From: Spirosomataceae bacterium TFI 002 | Lineage (GTDB): Bacteria > Bacteroidota > Bacteroidia > Cytophagales > Spirosomataceae | Assembly: GCA_900230115.1 (NCBI GenBank) | Contig: LT907983.1 | Coordinates: forward strand, 1,674,001-1,738,000 | Length of the DNA: 64,000 nt | Reading direction: 5' to 3' | Shown: piece by piece, positions 27,072-36,415 of the stretch | Layout: each line of letters begins with the position of its first letter | How positions within the stretch are numbered: position 1 is the first letter of the stretch | Notes under the pieces: generated by a model | Told to the model about the DNA's origin: nothing | The model's database searches: none | Seen by the model: only the letters and a program-made list of their open reading frames with translations | Position numbers and translations under genes: made by a program

Positions 27072-27719
27072 ATGGAAATAATTCATTTTTTGCTCGATTT
27101 TCTTAAGGATCCGCTAAGCACTTTAGAGGGCTTTTTGGAAACTTACGATACACTCACCTACGCTATACTATTTTTGGTAATTTTTGTAGAAACTGGGTTT
27201 ATCATTATGCCATTACTACCTGGCGACTCTCTGCTGTTTGCTGTTGGCTTATTGGCTTCAACTACAGGAAAGTTAGATCTTGCAATTGTTATTCCTTTAT
27301 TAATACTTGCCGCTCTATTGGGTGACAACCTTAATTATTTTGTGGGAAACAAGTTTGGAAACTTCATTAAATCGAAGGACAAAATTCTTTTTCTCAAAAG
27401 AGAATATATTACCAATACTGAGGCATTTTACGACAAGCATGGCGGAAAAGCTGTGATTTTGGCTCGTTTCATGCCTATCATTCGTACTATTGCACCTTTT
27501 GTTGCAGGTGCGGGTAGCATGAAATACGGAAAGTATATACTTTTCTGTTTCCTGGGTGCTGTCTTGTGGGTAGGCTCAATCACTTTGATTGGTTTCTTCC
27601 TCGGAAACAATGCTTTTGTTAAGGCAAATTTTGAGAAAGTAGTACTTGGGATTATTTTAATTTCCGTTGCACCTATGATTATAGGTGTGTTAAGAGCTAA
27701 ATTGCTTAAAAAAGCGTAA
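27072..27719 (+). CDS. DedA-family membrane protein
   Basis: 215 residues with four to five membrane segments. ETGFIIMPLLPGDSLLFAVGLLA and ARFMPIIRTIAPFVAGAGSMKY are the diagnostic DedA (SNARE-associated/VTT) motifs: the first re-entrant helix with its acidic residue, and the R-x-x-P-x-x-R-x-x-x-P type motif of the second. Members are thought to flip lipid carriers such as undecaprenyl phosphate or phosphatidylethanolamine across the inner membrane using proton motive force. It lies 24 bp after comA and 12 bp before aroE in the same operon. Confidence 0.9.
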   Translation: MEIIHFLLDFLKDPLSTLEGFLETYDTLTYAILFLVIFVETGFIIMPLLPGDSLLFAVGLLASTTGKLDLAIVIPLLILAALLGDNLNYFVGNKFGNFIKSKDKILFLKREYITNTEAFYDKHGGKAVILARFMPIIRTIAPFVAGAGSMKYGKYILFCFLGAVLWVGSITLIGFFLGNNAFVKANFEKVVLGIILISVAPMIIGVLRAKLLKKA

Positions 27720-27731
27720 AGCCCTTTCATC

Positions 27732-28466
27732 GTGAAAAAATATGGCCTCATTGGATTTCCGTTAACGCACTCTTTTTCAAAAAAGTACTTCACCGAGAAG
27801 TTCGAAAAGATTGGTTTATCTCATACTCATCAATATGATTTGTATGAAATTGAGAATGCCACTGATCTTTTAGAAATACTGAATTCCAATCCAGAAATTG
27901 ATGGAATCAATGTTACTATACCCCATAAACAGTCAGTCATGCCGCTCTTAAGTAGCCTAGACCAGTCTGCTGAAAAAGTGGGTGCCGTGAATGTAATCAA
28001 AAAGACATCAAATGGTCTTATTGGCTACAACTCAGACTACTACGGATTCCGAAAATCCCTTTTGGATTTCTTAAATGGTGCCAAAGTATCCAATGCGATG
28101 ATATTGGGATATGGAGGAGCAGCAAAAGCAGTAAAAGCCGTTTTAAAGGATTTAGGAATTTTCGTAACCGTTGTATCTCGCCAAGCGAGTGATACTGCGA
28201 TTAGCTATGAAGAAGCCAACTCTTTATTAAGCTTACATCATTTAATTATTAATTGCTCGCCTGTAGGAACATATCCTAATGCCGATCAATGTCCTTCAAT
28301 AAATTATAAATCATTAAGTACAAATCATTTTCTCTTTGACCTAGTTTATAACCCAACAGAAACCCTTTTTATGAAAAATGGTCTCGAAATGGGTGCTAAA
28401 GTTAAAAATGGCTATGATATGCTAGTTCATCAAGCTGAAAAGTCTTGGGAGATATGGAACCAATAA
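27732..28466 (+). CDS. aroE: Shikimate dehydrogenase
   Basis: 244 residues starting at a GTG, shorter than the 270-residue E. coli enzyme, as usual in Bacteroidota. GFPLTHSFSKKYF binds shikimate, and NVTIPHK holds the catalytic lysine. GAVNVIKK, NSDYYGFRKSL, the nucleotide-binding GYGGAAKAV, INCSPVG and DLVYNPTET are all present. It reduces 3-dehydroshikimate to shikimate with NADPH in aromatic amino acid synthesis. It sits 13 bp upstream of the ferredoxin-like gene. Confidence 0.93.
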   Translation: MKKYGLIGFPLTHSFSKKYFTEKFEKIGLSHTHQYDLYEIENATDLLEILNSNPEIDGINVTIPHKQSVMPLLSSLDQSAEKVGAVNVIKKTSNGLIGYNSDYYGFRKSLLDFLNGAKVSNAMILGYGGAAKAVKAVLKDLGIFVTVVSRQASDTAISYEEANSLLSLHHLIINCSPVGTYPNADQCPSINYKSLSTNHFLFDLVYNPTETLFMKNGLEMGAKVKNGYDMLVHQAEKSWEIWNQ

Positions 28467-28479
28467 AATTGCTAATTAT

Positions 28480-28788
28480 ATGAAATTCAAAAAACACATC
28501 TTTATTTGTGCAAATGACAAACCTGCTCCAAAAAAATGTTGCAGTAGTGAGAAAGGATTGGAGCTAGTTGCTGCTTTTCAAAACAGCTTAAAAGAAAAAG
28601 GACTAAATACCGAGATTCGTGCTCAAAAGGCTGGATGTCTTGATGCTTGTGCTTTCGGTCCATCAATGGTTATATACCCGGAAGGAACTTACTACGGGAA
28701 TGTCAGCCTTGACGATGTCAACGAAATAGTTGAAAAGCACCTAGTGAATAACGAAGTAGTGGAGCGACTTGAATTGAAATTTAACTAA
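28480..28788 (+). CDS. Thioredoxin-like [2Fe-2S] ferredoxin
   Basis: 102 residues. KHIFICAND at the start and cysteines C10, C20/C21, C53 and C57 (GCLDAC) match the ligand spacing of thioredoxin-fold [2Fe-2S] ferredoxins, related to the NuoE C-terminal domain and to small CobW/Shethna-type proteins. GPSMVIYPEGTYYG follows as in the family. It is presumably a cytoplasmic electron carrier. Its partner is not identified, as no reductase is adjacent. The gene lies tightly between aroE and the nucleotidase gene (gaps 13 and 5 bp). Confidence 0.88.
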   Translation: MKFKKHIFICANDKPAPKKCCSSEKGLELVAAFQNSLKEKGLNTEIRAQKAGCLDACAFGPSMVIYPEGTYYGNVSLDDVNEIVEKHLVNNEVVERLELKFN

Positions 28789-28793
28789 TTGAT

Positions 28794-29468
28794 TTGCAAC
28801 TTTACTTTGATCTTGATCATACCCTCTGGGACTTTGAGGCAAACTCTAAAGAATGCTTAGTTCAAATCTATGACGAGCTACTAAGTAAAGAAGTTGACTT
28901 CTCGACAAGTGACTTCGTTGATACTTTTTCTGTTGTAAATAGAAACATGTGGGCAGCACTTGAGCGAGAAGAAATCACTCACGATTACCTTAGAGAGAAT
29001 AGATTCAAAACAACCCTTGCTCAACTTAATCATGGTATTCAAGCGGAAAAAGGTAAAAAGTTAAATGATTTATTTCTTGAGTTGCTACCAACAAAAACAA
29101 CACTAATTCCAAATGCAATAGAAATATTGGACTATTGCAAAAGCAAATACAACCTTCATATCATCAGCAATGGCTTTTATGAAGTACAATTGAGAAAAAT
29201 GCGTGGTTCAGGCATTTTTCATTACTTTTCAGAAATTGTAACTAATGAAATTGCTGGTGCTAGAAAGCCATCAAAAGACATATTTAATTATGCAATGACG
29301 GCTTCTAAGTGTAAAGCTCAAGACGCAGTTATGATAGGCGATAGTTATGACGCTGATATCTTTGGTGCAAAAAATGTCGGCATGAAAGCGATCTACTTTG
29401 CTCCAGAAAATCACAACAACCATGACCACCATATTACAAACCTTCTTCAATTAAAAGATCACTTTTAA
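28794..29468 (+). CDS. HAD-family noncanonical pyrimidine nucleotidase, YjjG-like
   Basis: 224 residues from a TTG start that places the HAD motif I FDLDHTLWD at residues 5-13, with catalytic D6 and D8. ISNGF is motif II, and GARKPS supplies the motif III lysine. MIGDSYDADIFGAKNVGM is motif IV. An all-alpha cap (about 16-90) is typical of YjjG/haloacid-dehalogenase subfamily I enzymes, which dephosphorylate nucleoside monophosphates, often as house-cleaning of modified pyrimidines. It is only 2 bp from the prmA start. Confidence 0.88.
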   Translation: MQLYFDLDHTLWDFEANSKECLVQIYDELLSKEVDFSTSDFVDTFSVVNRNMWAALEREEITHDYLRENRFKTTLAQLNHGIQAEKGKKLNDLFLELLPTKTTLIPNAIEILDYCKSKYNLHIISNGFYEVQLRKMRGSGIFHYFSEIVTNEIAGARKPSKDIFNYAMTASKCKAQDAVMIGDSYDADIFGAKNVGMKAIYFAPENHNNHDHHITNLLQLKDHF

Positions 29469-29470
29469 AA

Positions 29471-30298
29471 ATGGACTACTTAGAGTTAAACATTGATGTA
29501 GATTCTGAATTTGCCGAAATTCTAATCGCCGAACTTGCAGAAGTTGGTTTTGACTCATTTGTCGAAAACATAACTGGAATTCAAGCCTATGTAACCGAAG
29601 AAAACTTTGATGAGCAAGGAATGAAAGACGTTATGGAAAAGTATGCTTCCAAAACGAACATTATCTATACCCTTAAGAAAATTGAGAGAGTTAACTGGAA
29701 TCAAACTTGGGAAGAAAGTTTTGAACCCATAAATGTTGCAGACAAAATATTGGTTAGAGCCCATTTTCACAAGGCAGAACCTAGTTTTGAGCATGAAATA
29801 ATTATTACCCCTAAGATGAGTTTTGGTACAGGACACCATGATACCACTGCTCAAATAATGGAGCATCAACTCAATATCCCTCATTCTGGAAAATGCGTGT
29901 TGGATGTGGGAACAGGAACGGGAATTTTGGCTATTCTAGCCGAAAAGCTAGGTGCAAGCTCAATTCGTGCTTTTGATATTGACGATTGGTCAGTAGAAAA
30001 CACAAAAGAAAATATAGAACTCAATAATTGCTCATACATTTCTGTAGGATTGGGAACAATAGCTGATGAAAAGCCCCAAACATACGACATCGTAATCGCC
30101 AATATCAATAGAAACATACTATTAAGTGAAATCCCCACCTATCGCAAATTCATGAATAATGGTGGTTATTTATTACTAAGTGGTTTTTACGAAACGGATA
30201 TTGCTGATATTGAAGCACTTTGCAATAAAAATGATCTTAAAAAAATAGCTCAGAAAGGTAAGAATAACTGGGCAGCGGTCGTTTTTAAACATGACTAA
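29471..30298 (+). CDS. prmA: Ribosomal protein L11 methyltransferase
   Basis: 275 residues. The N-terminal substrate-recognition domain (about 1-60) begins YLELNIDVDSE. NWNQTWEESFEPI and PKMSFGTGHHDTT link to the SAM-binding domain with LDVGTGTGILAILAEKLGA at about 142-160 and IVIANINRNIL, the PrmA motif IV. The enzyme trimethylates several sites of ribosomal protein L11 using SAM. In this operon it is separated from the other ribosomal-protein modifier, rimO, only by the 1582-residue unknown gene. Confidence 0.92.
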   Translation: MDYLELNIDVDSEFAEILIAELAEVGFDSFVENITGIQAYVTEENFDEQGMKDVMEKYASKTNIIYTLKKIERVNWNQTWEESFEPINVADKILVRAHFHKAEPSFEHEIIITPKMSFGTGHHDTTAQIMEHQLNIPHSGKCVLDVGTGTGILAILAEKLGASSIRAFDIDDWSVENTKENIELNNCSYISVGLGTIADEKPQTYDIVIANINRNILLSEIPTYRKFMNNGGYLLLSGFYETDIADIEALCNKNDLKKIAQKGKNNWAAVVFKHD

Positions 30299-30316
30299 TT
30301 AAAATCCAATACATTA

Positions 30317-33300
30317 ATGTTCAAAAGGTTACTTCTCTCCTTCTTCATAGCTTTTGCCACTCTAGGCAATACATTCAGTCAAGAGATTATTGTACCTACC
30401 GACAGCGAAGAATTCAGTGAGTATTTTGAAAAACTCACAAAAAAGACAAAAAATGCATTTCTGATAAATGAATGGGCGAATACCGATTCACTTCTAAAAA
30501 GTAGTGGCATACAACCGGCGTTCATTCAATTATCGCAAAGCATGGCCAAGAGAAATCATAGGCTAACTGACTTTCAAGCGTTGTTTGTTTTAAACAATAA
30601 ACTCTTCGTTTCAAATAAACTTTCTACAGAACAAACTAAGGAGCTGTACTCCTATCTTGAGAATTGCGTTAAAGACTATCCATCCAAAATGGTGGTTGAA
30701 GTAATTCAAATGCTCAGCAATTACTTTGAAAAAGACCTCATTTACGAAGGGAAATTCAATAAACTCTACGTCATCACCGAAAATTTCACTTTCAAATATT
30801 CGTCTAAAAAAGTAAGTGCATTTGATGAAGTAGCTTCAGAACCTATAAAAGAAACTCAAAAAGAGGAAGATTTTGGTCTTTTTGATGTGTGGGATACAGA
30901 AGATACGGAAGAAGACCCTTGGGATAGCCCTAGCCTGAATTTGCCACAAACGGCATCTGGAAAGTACATTCAGTTACCACTTGTGAAGGACTTGTTACTT
31001 CAAATTCAAAACGCAACATTGGTTATTGTAAGCCCGTCAGACTCACTGATACTAGAAAACACAAGTGGTACAATTGACCTATTTCAAGGGACTTTTGTAG
31101 GGGAAGGCGGAAAGACCACATGGGAAAATGTATTTATTCCGAATGCATATGCAGAGCTTGACAAGTTTTCTTTCAAAATCATAACTCCGCAAATCAAAGC
31201 TGAAGATGCTACCATCCATTACGATGACTACTTGAAAGCTCCTGTTAAAGGAATATTAGAGATTAAAGGAGAAAAAAGAAAAGAAGATGCAATAGCAAGT
31301 TACCCAAGATTTAAAAGCTATAAAAACAATGCTGAATTCACTAAACTTGATCTCAACATCACGTATAATGGTGGATTCTCTTTAGTAGGAAACCGGGTAT
31401 TTTCCACCGCTCTGTACGATAATTTATCAACCTTGACGGTAAACAAAGGCCTAACTAATAATTTTACCGTTTCTGGCAGACGTTTTGAATTTACTGACTC
31501 ACTGATAGTTTCAAAACAAGTTGCATTTAATACTTATTTAGGAGAGGATAGCATTTATCATGCTGCAGTTCAGTTCAGGTATGAACCAATAACTAAAGAG
31601 CTTAAACTTTATAAAGTTGAAAAAGGAGGTTTTAGAAGTGCAATGTACTCTGACACTTTCCACGAAATGGACATCCTATGCGATGCCCTGCAATGGAACC
31701 TCAATAACGGTAAAATGAATTTCTATATCATTGCTGGTAAAAGTGAAGTTCCAGCAGTGTTTGAGTCTTTTAATTACTATAATCCTGACAGGCTAAGAAG
31801 ACTCAGCTCAGAGGTTGGATGGAATCCTTTAATGTATTTGGGCAATTATCTTTTGCGAAAAAAAGTAAATCGATTTACACTAAATGAGCTATACAAGCTT
31901 GTCCAAAAAGACCCAAATCAAATTAAAAATGGCATAATCACAACCATGCAAATGGGCTTTGTTGATTACGATGCGGCATCTAATAGCTATTCACTTAGCC
32001 GTAAGGGTATTCATTATTATAAGTCGGCCACTGGCATGGGTGACTATGATGACCTTGTCCTTTCTTCCGTTTCGGGTTCAGGTAACAGAAATGCCTCTAT
32101 TGACAGAGAGTCTAACTCTCTAGACATAGCAGGAACACAAGAATTCCGTTTATCAGATTCGCTAGGAATTCGTTTTTTACCCAAGAACCAGGAAATGAAA
32201 ATGGAAGGAAGTAATTCTTTCAAATTTCAGGGTCAAATTATTGTAAAGAACTACCGATTTATAGGTGATTTTGATGTTGACTACGACAATTTCAAGGTTA
32301 ATCTAAAGAGGATTGATACAATCGATTTTATCCCAATTGACCTCTACAACAAAGGCAGCAAAAAATATATAGGTGCACATGTTCAATACGGCTCAAAAGG
32401 TATTCTATATCTTAATGCTCCCGACAATAAATCTGGTCGGAAAAAGCTCGTTGCTTATCCAAAACTTGAGATCCCGGAAGGTGCCGTGGTCTTCTTTAAC
32501 AATACAGATAGAAAACAAAAGTATAGCGATAGGGTACAATTCAAAATTCCAAAGATTTCGCACGACAGCCTCAATGTTGTAGACATGGCCTATGAGGGTC
32601 AGTTTTATTCTGGAGGATTGATAAAGCCGATTACCGAAATTTTAACAACTATGCCCGACACCTCTATTGGTTTCGTTCATAAAGCAAAAATACCCTATGA
32701 ACTATATCAAACTCAATCTACTTTCACTTTTGTAGAGCCATTAAAAATGACCAAAAAGGGTTTAACAGCCTCTGGTGTTTTGAAACACTTAGCGAGTGAA
32801 TTACAGGTTAGTGAAGCCTACTTTTTTGATTCTTTATTTGTTGCAAAAGGTGAAAAAGCAGATATCAAGGAGGCATTCGTCTCTTCCAAAGCATATTTTC
32901 CTACAGTTGCCATTAACGAATATAATTCTACGTGGAAACCTTTTGTTGATAGCCTGAGTATTGCATCTCCTGAGCTAGTTAGTTTTTACAACGGCACTAC
33001 TAAACTAAAAGGAAATCTAGTGGTACGAACTAGTGGGTTGTATGGGCAAGGCAACTTGGACAGAGATGATTCTGAGACAAACTCCAAAGCTTTTAAGTTT
33101 AACAAAGATGGTTTTTTAGCAGGAAAATCCATCTTTAAAATTAAAGCAGAAAACACTGAAGCAAAAGCAATCTTAGAGGGTCAAAATGTTGATATTGACT
33201 TTAAGGTAAGTGATCAAATTGTGGACATCTCGCCTATAGAGCAAAGTTTCAATGACTCTATTTCTTCCTCTATTCAATTTCCAAATGCAGCTTATCGAAC

Positions 33301-35065
33301 AACCATCAATAATGCAAAATGGAATATTAAGAATAAGAAAATTATAATGACAGGAGAGCTGGCCAAATCTAGGTTCTTTGCAACTACTCCTAATCAATTC
33401 GGCTTGGCCTTCAACGGGACCGGAGCCGATTACGATATTCAAGAGAATTCCTTAAGTATTACAGGTGTAGAGGGTGTAAACTCTGTTGATGCCATCATTG
33501 TACCAAATGATAGAAAAGTAATAGTAAAAGGCGGAAAATTAGAGCCATTTGTAAATGCAAAAGTACTTGCTGATTCGCTAAACCAATATCACGTTATAGC
33601 AAACGCCAATATCACTGTTAATTCTAAACTAAGTTATAGTGGTAGTGGCTCTTATCAATTTGTAAATGTTAGCTCGGATACATTTAATATAAAAATGAGT
33701 GAGTTTAAGTTTGCCGAAGTAGACAAAGATGGTCAAATTCTTAACTCCAAAAAATCTGAAAAACTCTCAACTATAGCAAATGCGAAAGTTGTAGAAGCTG
33801 ATAGCGTGTACCTTTCTCCTAAAATTATTTACAAAGGAGATATTACCATGTTGGCTCCTTTTAAAAACCTAAACTTAAACGGATCTGTAAGACCCCTATT
33901 GACGAAGTATCCATTTCTTGGTGGTAACTGGATAAACTACTCGGGTAATAAGTCTGAATCCATTCAGATTAATGTTGACAACACTCTCAAAGATGGCGGA
34001 AAACCGCTTTTTGCTGGTCTTCATTTACAAGGCACAACATCTGCTGATGCTCTTTATCCTACATTTCTTTCGGCCAAAAGGTACGAATATGACCACAATA
34101 TATTTCTAGCAAATGGGCTTTTCCAAAGAGATGAAGCAAACAAACGCTTTGTGATTGAAGCTCAAGGAAAAAATGATTCACCTGATAGATACGAACTTTA
34201 CGACGATCAAGGTATAATAAGAATGGAGGGTGATCTTAAATTACTTCAGGAAGATTATGCCAAAAACATTCAAACGGTTGGGGTAGCTACAGTTTTATTA
34301 GATTCGCTCCAGTACGAATTCAACACAATGATGAAGTATAACTTTCCTGTAGCCCCTCCTGTCCTGCTTAAAATGGGCCAAAGCATAGTTAGAACCAACC
34401 TAGACCTTGGAGTTGCAGAAAGTGCCATTGATTTCGAAAACCCTGAATTCATTTCGAAAATGTCAAAGTTTACTGGAAAAAAATCTGCCGAAAACTTCCA
34501 AACTGAATATGCCAAAGGACACATTCCTCTTTTCAAGTTCAACCCTAAGTTTTTTGCAACCATACTTTTCAGTGATTTAAAACTAAAATGGAACCCTGTT
34601 TCAAACTCGTTCCACAATAGAGGCAGACTCGGGATTTCAAATATTGGCGAAACCGACATCAATGCAATGATGAACGGTTATTTTGAAATTGTAAAGAATA
34701 ATAAAACCGGAGATGAAATATACCTTTTCCTAGAAGTATCAGACAGTGAATGGTATTACCTTGGTTTCAAAAACGGACAAATGGGAATTGTCTCTTCTGA
34801 TTTTGAAATGAATCAAGCACTTCAAGCTAAAGATGGTGGTAAATCCACCAACAAAGATTACGAGGTAATAGCCGTTGACCTCAAGGAAGCAATGGACTAC
34901 CGTAAAAAGTTTTTGATCAATTACTTAGGAGCAAACGAAGAAGATTTCAAGAAGTCGAGCATCTCTAGTTCACCTGCAACACTCAAAAAAGTAGTTACTC
35001 CAGAAACTAAAACAGCTATTCCTGGTCAAAAGCCAGCACCGGTAAAGGAAGACGACGGTTTCTAA
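30317..35065 (+). CDS. Very large secreted protein of unknown function (1582 aa)
   Basis: It begins with a signal peptide (residues 1-21, ending TFSQ). An alpha-rich N-terminal part is followed by an acidic low-complexity linker at about 190-215. A very long beta-rich body comes next, with recurring short strands, N/D-G turns and phrases such as SGSGSYQF and LNLNGSVRP. The C-terminal 40 residues are proline/lysine rich and end in KEDDGF. There is no transmembrane helix after the signal and no type IX sorting domain, so it is probably periplasmic. The repeated strand pattern recalls AsmA/TamB or OstA (LptA/LptD)-like beta-solenoids that carry lipids between membranes, but I see no decisive motif. 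It sits between prmA and rimO in a continuous operon. Confidence 0.75.
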   Translation: MFKRLLLSFFIAFATLGNTFSQEIIVPTDSEEFSEYFEKLTKKTKNAFLINEWANTDSLLKSSGIQPAFIQLSQSMAKRNHRLTDFQALFVLNNKLFVSNKLSTEQTKELYSYLENCVKDYPSKMVVEVIQMLSNYFEKDLIYEGKFNKLYVITENFTFKYSSKKVSAFDEVASEPIKETQKEEDFGLFDVWDTEDTEEDPWDSPSLNLPQTASGKYIQLPLVKDLLLQIQNATLVIVSPSDSLILENTSGTIDLFQGTFVGEGGKTTWENVFIPNAYAELDKFSFKIITPQIKAEDATIHYDDYLKAPVKGILEIKGEKRKEDAIASYPRFKSYKNNAEFTKLDLNITYNGGFSLVGNRVFSTALYDNLSTLTVNKGLTNNFTVSGRRFEFTDSLIVSKQVAFNTYLGEDSIYHAAVQFRYEPITKELKLYKVEKGGFRSAMYSDTFHEMDILCDALQWNLNNGKMNFYIIAGKSEVPAVFESFNYYNPDRLRRLSSEVGWNPLMYLGNYLLRKKVNRFTLNELYKLVQKDPNQIKNGIITTMQMGFVDYDAASNSYSLSRKGIHYYKSATGMGDYDDLVLSSVSGSGNRNASIDRESNSLDIAGTQEFRLSDSLGIRFLPKNQEMKMEGSNSFKFQGQIIVKNYRFIGDFDVDYDNFKVNLKRIDTIDFIPIDLYNKGSKKYIGAHVQYGSKGILYLNAPDNKSGRKKLVAYPKLEIPEGAVVFFNNTDRKQKYSDRVQFKIPKISHDSLNVVDMAYEGQFYSGGLIKPITEILTTMPDTSIGFVHKAKIPYELYQTQSTFTFVEPLKMTKKGLTASGVLKHLASELQVSEAYFFDSLFVAKGEKADIKEAFVSSKAYFPTVAINEYNSTWKPFVDSLSIASPELVSFYNGTTKLKGNLVVRTSGLYGQGNLDRDDSETNSKAFKFNKDGFLAGKSIFKIKAENTEAKAILEGQNVDIDFKVSDQIVDISPIEQSFNDSISSSIQFPNAAYRTTINNAKWNIKNKKIIMTGELAKSRFFATTPNQFGLAFNGTGADYDIQENSLSITGVEGVNSVDAIIVPNDRKVIVKGGKLEPFVNAKVLADSLNQYHVIANANITVNSKLSYSGSGSYQFVNVSSDTFNIKMSEFKFAEVDKDGQILNSKKSEKLSTIANAKVVEADSVYLSPKIIYKGDITMLAPFKNLNLNGSVRPLLTKYPFLGGNWINYSGNKSESIQINVDNTLKDGGKPLFAGLHLQGTTSADALYPTFLSAKRYEYDHNIFLANGLFQRDEANKRFVIEAQGKNDSPDRYELYDDQGIIRMEGDLKLLQEDYAKNIQTVGVATVLLDSLQYEFNTMMKYNFPVAPPVLLKMGQSIVRTNLDLGVAESAIDFENPEFISKMSKFTGKKSAENFQTEYAKGHIPLFKFNPKFFATILFSDLKLKWNPVSNSFHNRGRLGISNIGETDINAMMNGYFEIVKNNKTGDEIYLFLEVSDSEWYYLGFKNGQMGIVSSDFEMNQALQAKDGGKSTNKDYEVIAVDLKEAMDYRKKFLINYLGANEEDFKKSSISSSPATLKKVVTPETKTAIPGQKPAPVKEDDGF

Positions 35066-35107
35066 GTAATTATTTGCGACCTTTGCAGGCTGTAGAGAAA
35101 AGAGGAA

Positions 35108-36415
35108 ATGAAAACAAAGGGAAATAGAAAGCATAAGGTAAATATTGTCACATTAGGTTGCTCAAAAAACCTGGTAGACTCAGAGGTATTATTTACCCAG
35201 CTTAAAGGCAATGGCGTAGCTGTAAGCCATGAGGCTGACGACGACACTTCTAATATTGTAGTAGTAAATACTTGTGGCTTTATAGACAATGCCAAACAAG
35301 AGTCTATAGACACTATATTGAGATATGTAGACGCCAAAGAAGCCGGAGTCATTGAAAAGGTTTACGTTTCTGGATGCCTTTCTCATAGATATAAAGACGA
35401 GCTTTCATTAGAAATCCCGCAAGTTGATGCATGGTTTGGAACAAATGATTTACCTCGATTGCTAAAAACACTTAAAGCAGATTACAAAAAAGAACTTTTA
35501 GGAGAACGACTACTTACTACACCCTCACACTATGCATACCTCAAGATTGCCGAAGGATGCGATCGCCCTTGCTCTTTTTGTGCGATTCCAATAATGCGAG
35601 GAAAGCATGTTTCTCAACCAATTGAATTACTGGTTGAACAAGCACAAAAACTTGCTGCAAAAGGCACTAAAGAATTGATTTTAATTGCTCAAGATCTTAC
35701 TTATTATGGTCTCGATATATACAAGAAACGAAATCTCGCTGAATTACTAGATCGCCTAGCAGATGTAGAAGGAATTGAATGGATTCGTTTACAATATGCT
35801 TATCCTGCTGGTTTCCCTTTGGACATTTTGGATGTAATTAAAAATCGTCCAAATGTATGTAACTATCTGGATATGCCTTTGCAACATGGTAGCTCAGAAA
35901 TGCTAAAAATAATGCGTAGGGGTATCACAAGAGAGAAAACTGAAGACCTTATCAATACAATAAGAGATACAGTGCCCAACATTGCGATCAGAACTACTCT
36001 TATTGCTGGTCACCCAGGTGAAACAGAAGATCATTTTGAAGAAATGTACCGTTTTGTTGAAAAAATGAGATTTGATCGCCTTGGAGTATTTCAATATTCT
36101 CATGAAGATGATACGCACTCATTCTCAATGCCAGACGATATTGACAAGCTTGTTAAAGCAGAGCGAAATGACATGATCATGGAGCTTCAACAAGAGATTT
36201 CTAGAGAGCTTAATGACCTTAAAGTGGGTCAAACATATAAAGTCCTATTCGATCGAAAGGAAGGTGATTACTTCATTGGTCGTACAGAATTCGACTCTCC
36301 AGAAGTTGATAATGAAGTTTTGCTACACAGTAGTCAATATGTTGGTTTGGGTGATTTTACAAATGTTAAAATCACTAAAGCCGAAGAGTTTGACTTGTAT
36401 GCGGAGTTGATTTAA
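35108..36415 (+). CDS. rimO: Ribosomal protein S12 methylthiotransferase
   Basis: 435 residues. The UPF0004 domain has the three cluster cysteines C18 (TLGCSKN), C56 and C90. The radical SAM cluster motif C151-DRP-C155-SF-C158 follows, and a TRAM domain closes the protein (about 370-435). TLGCSKNLVDSE and the short overall length fit RimO rather than MiaB. It adds a methylthio group to a conserved aspartate of ribosomal protein S12. It is the last gene of the comA-to-rimO operon, and its stop overlaps the stop of the convergent gene by four bases. Confidence 0.93.
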   Translation: MKTKGNRKHKVNIVTLGCSKNLVDSEVLFTQLKGNGVAVSHEADDDTSNIVVVNTCGFIDNAKQESIDTILRYVDAKEAGVIEKVYVSGCLSHRYKDELSLEIPQVDAWFGTNDLPRLLKTLKADYKKELLGERLLTTPSHYAYLKIAEGCDRPCSFCAIPIMRGKHVSQPIELLVEQAQKLAAKGTKELILIAQDLTYYGLDIYKKRNLAELLDRLADVEGIEWIRLQYAYPAGFPLDILDVIKNRPNVCNYLDMPLQHGSSEMLKIMRRGITREKTEDLINTIRDTVPNIAIRTTLIAGHPGETEDHFEEMYRFVEKMRFDRLGVFQYSHEDDTHSFSMPDDIDKLVKAERNDMIMELQQEISRELNDLKVGQTYKVLFDRKEGDYFIGRTEFDSPEVDNEVLLHSSQYVGLGDFTNVKITKAEEFDLYAELI

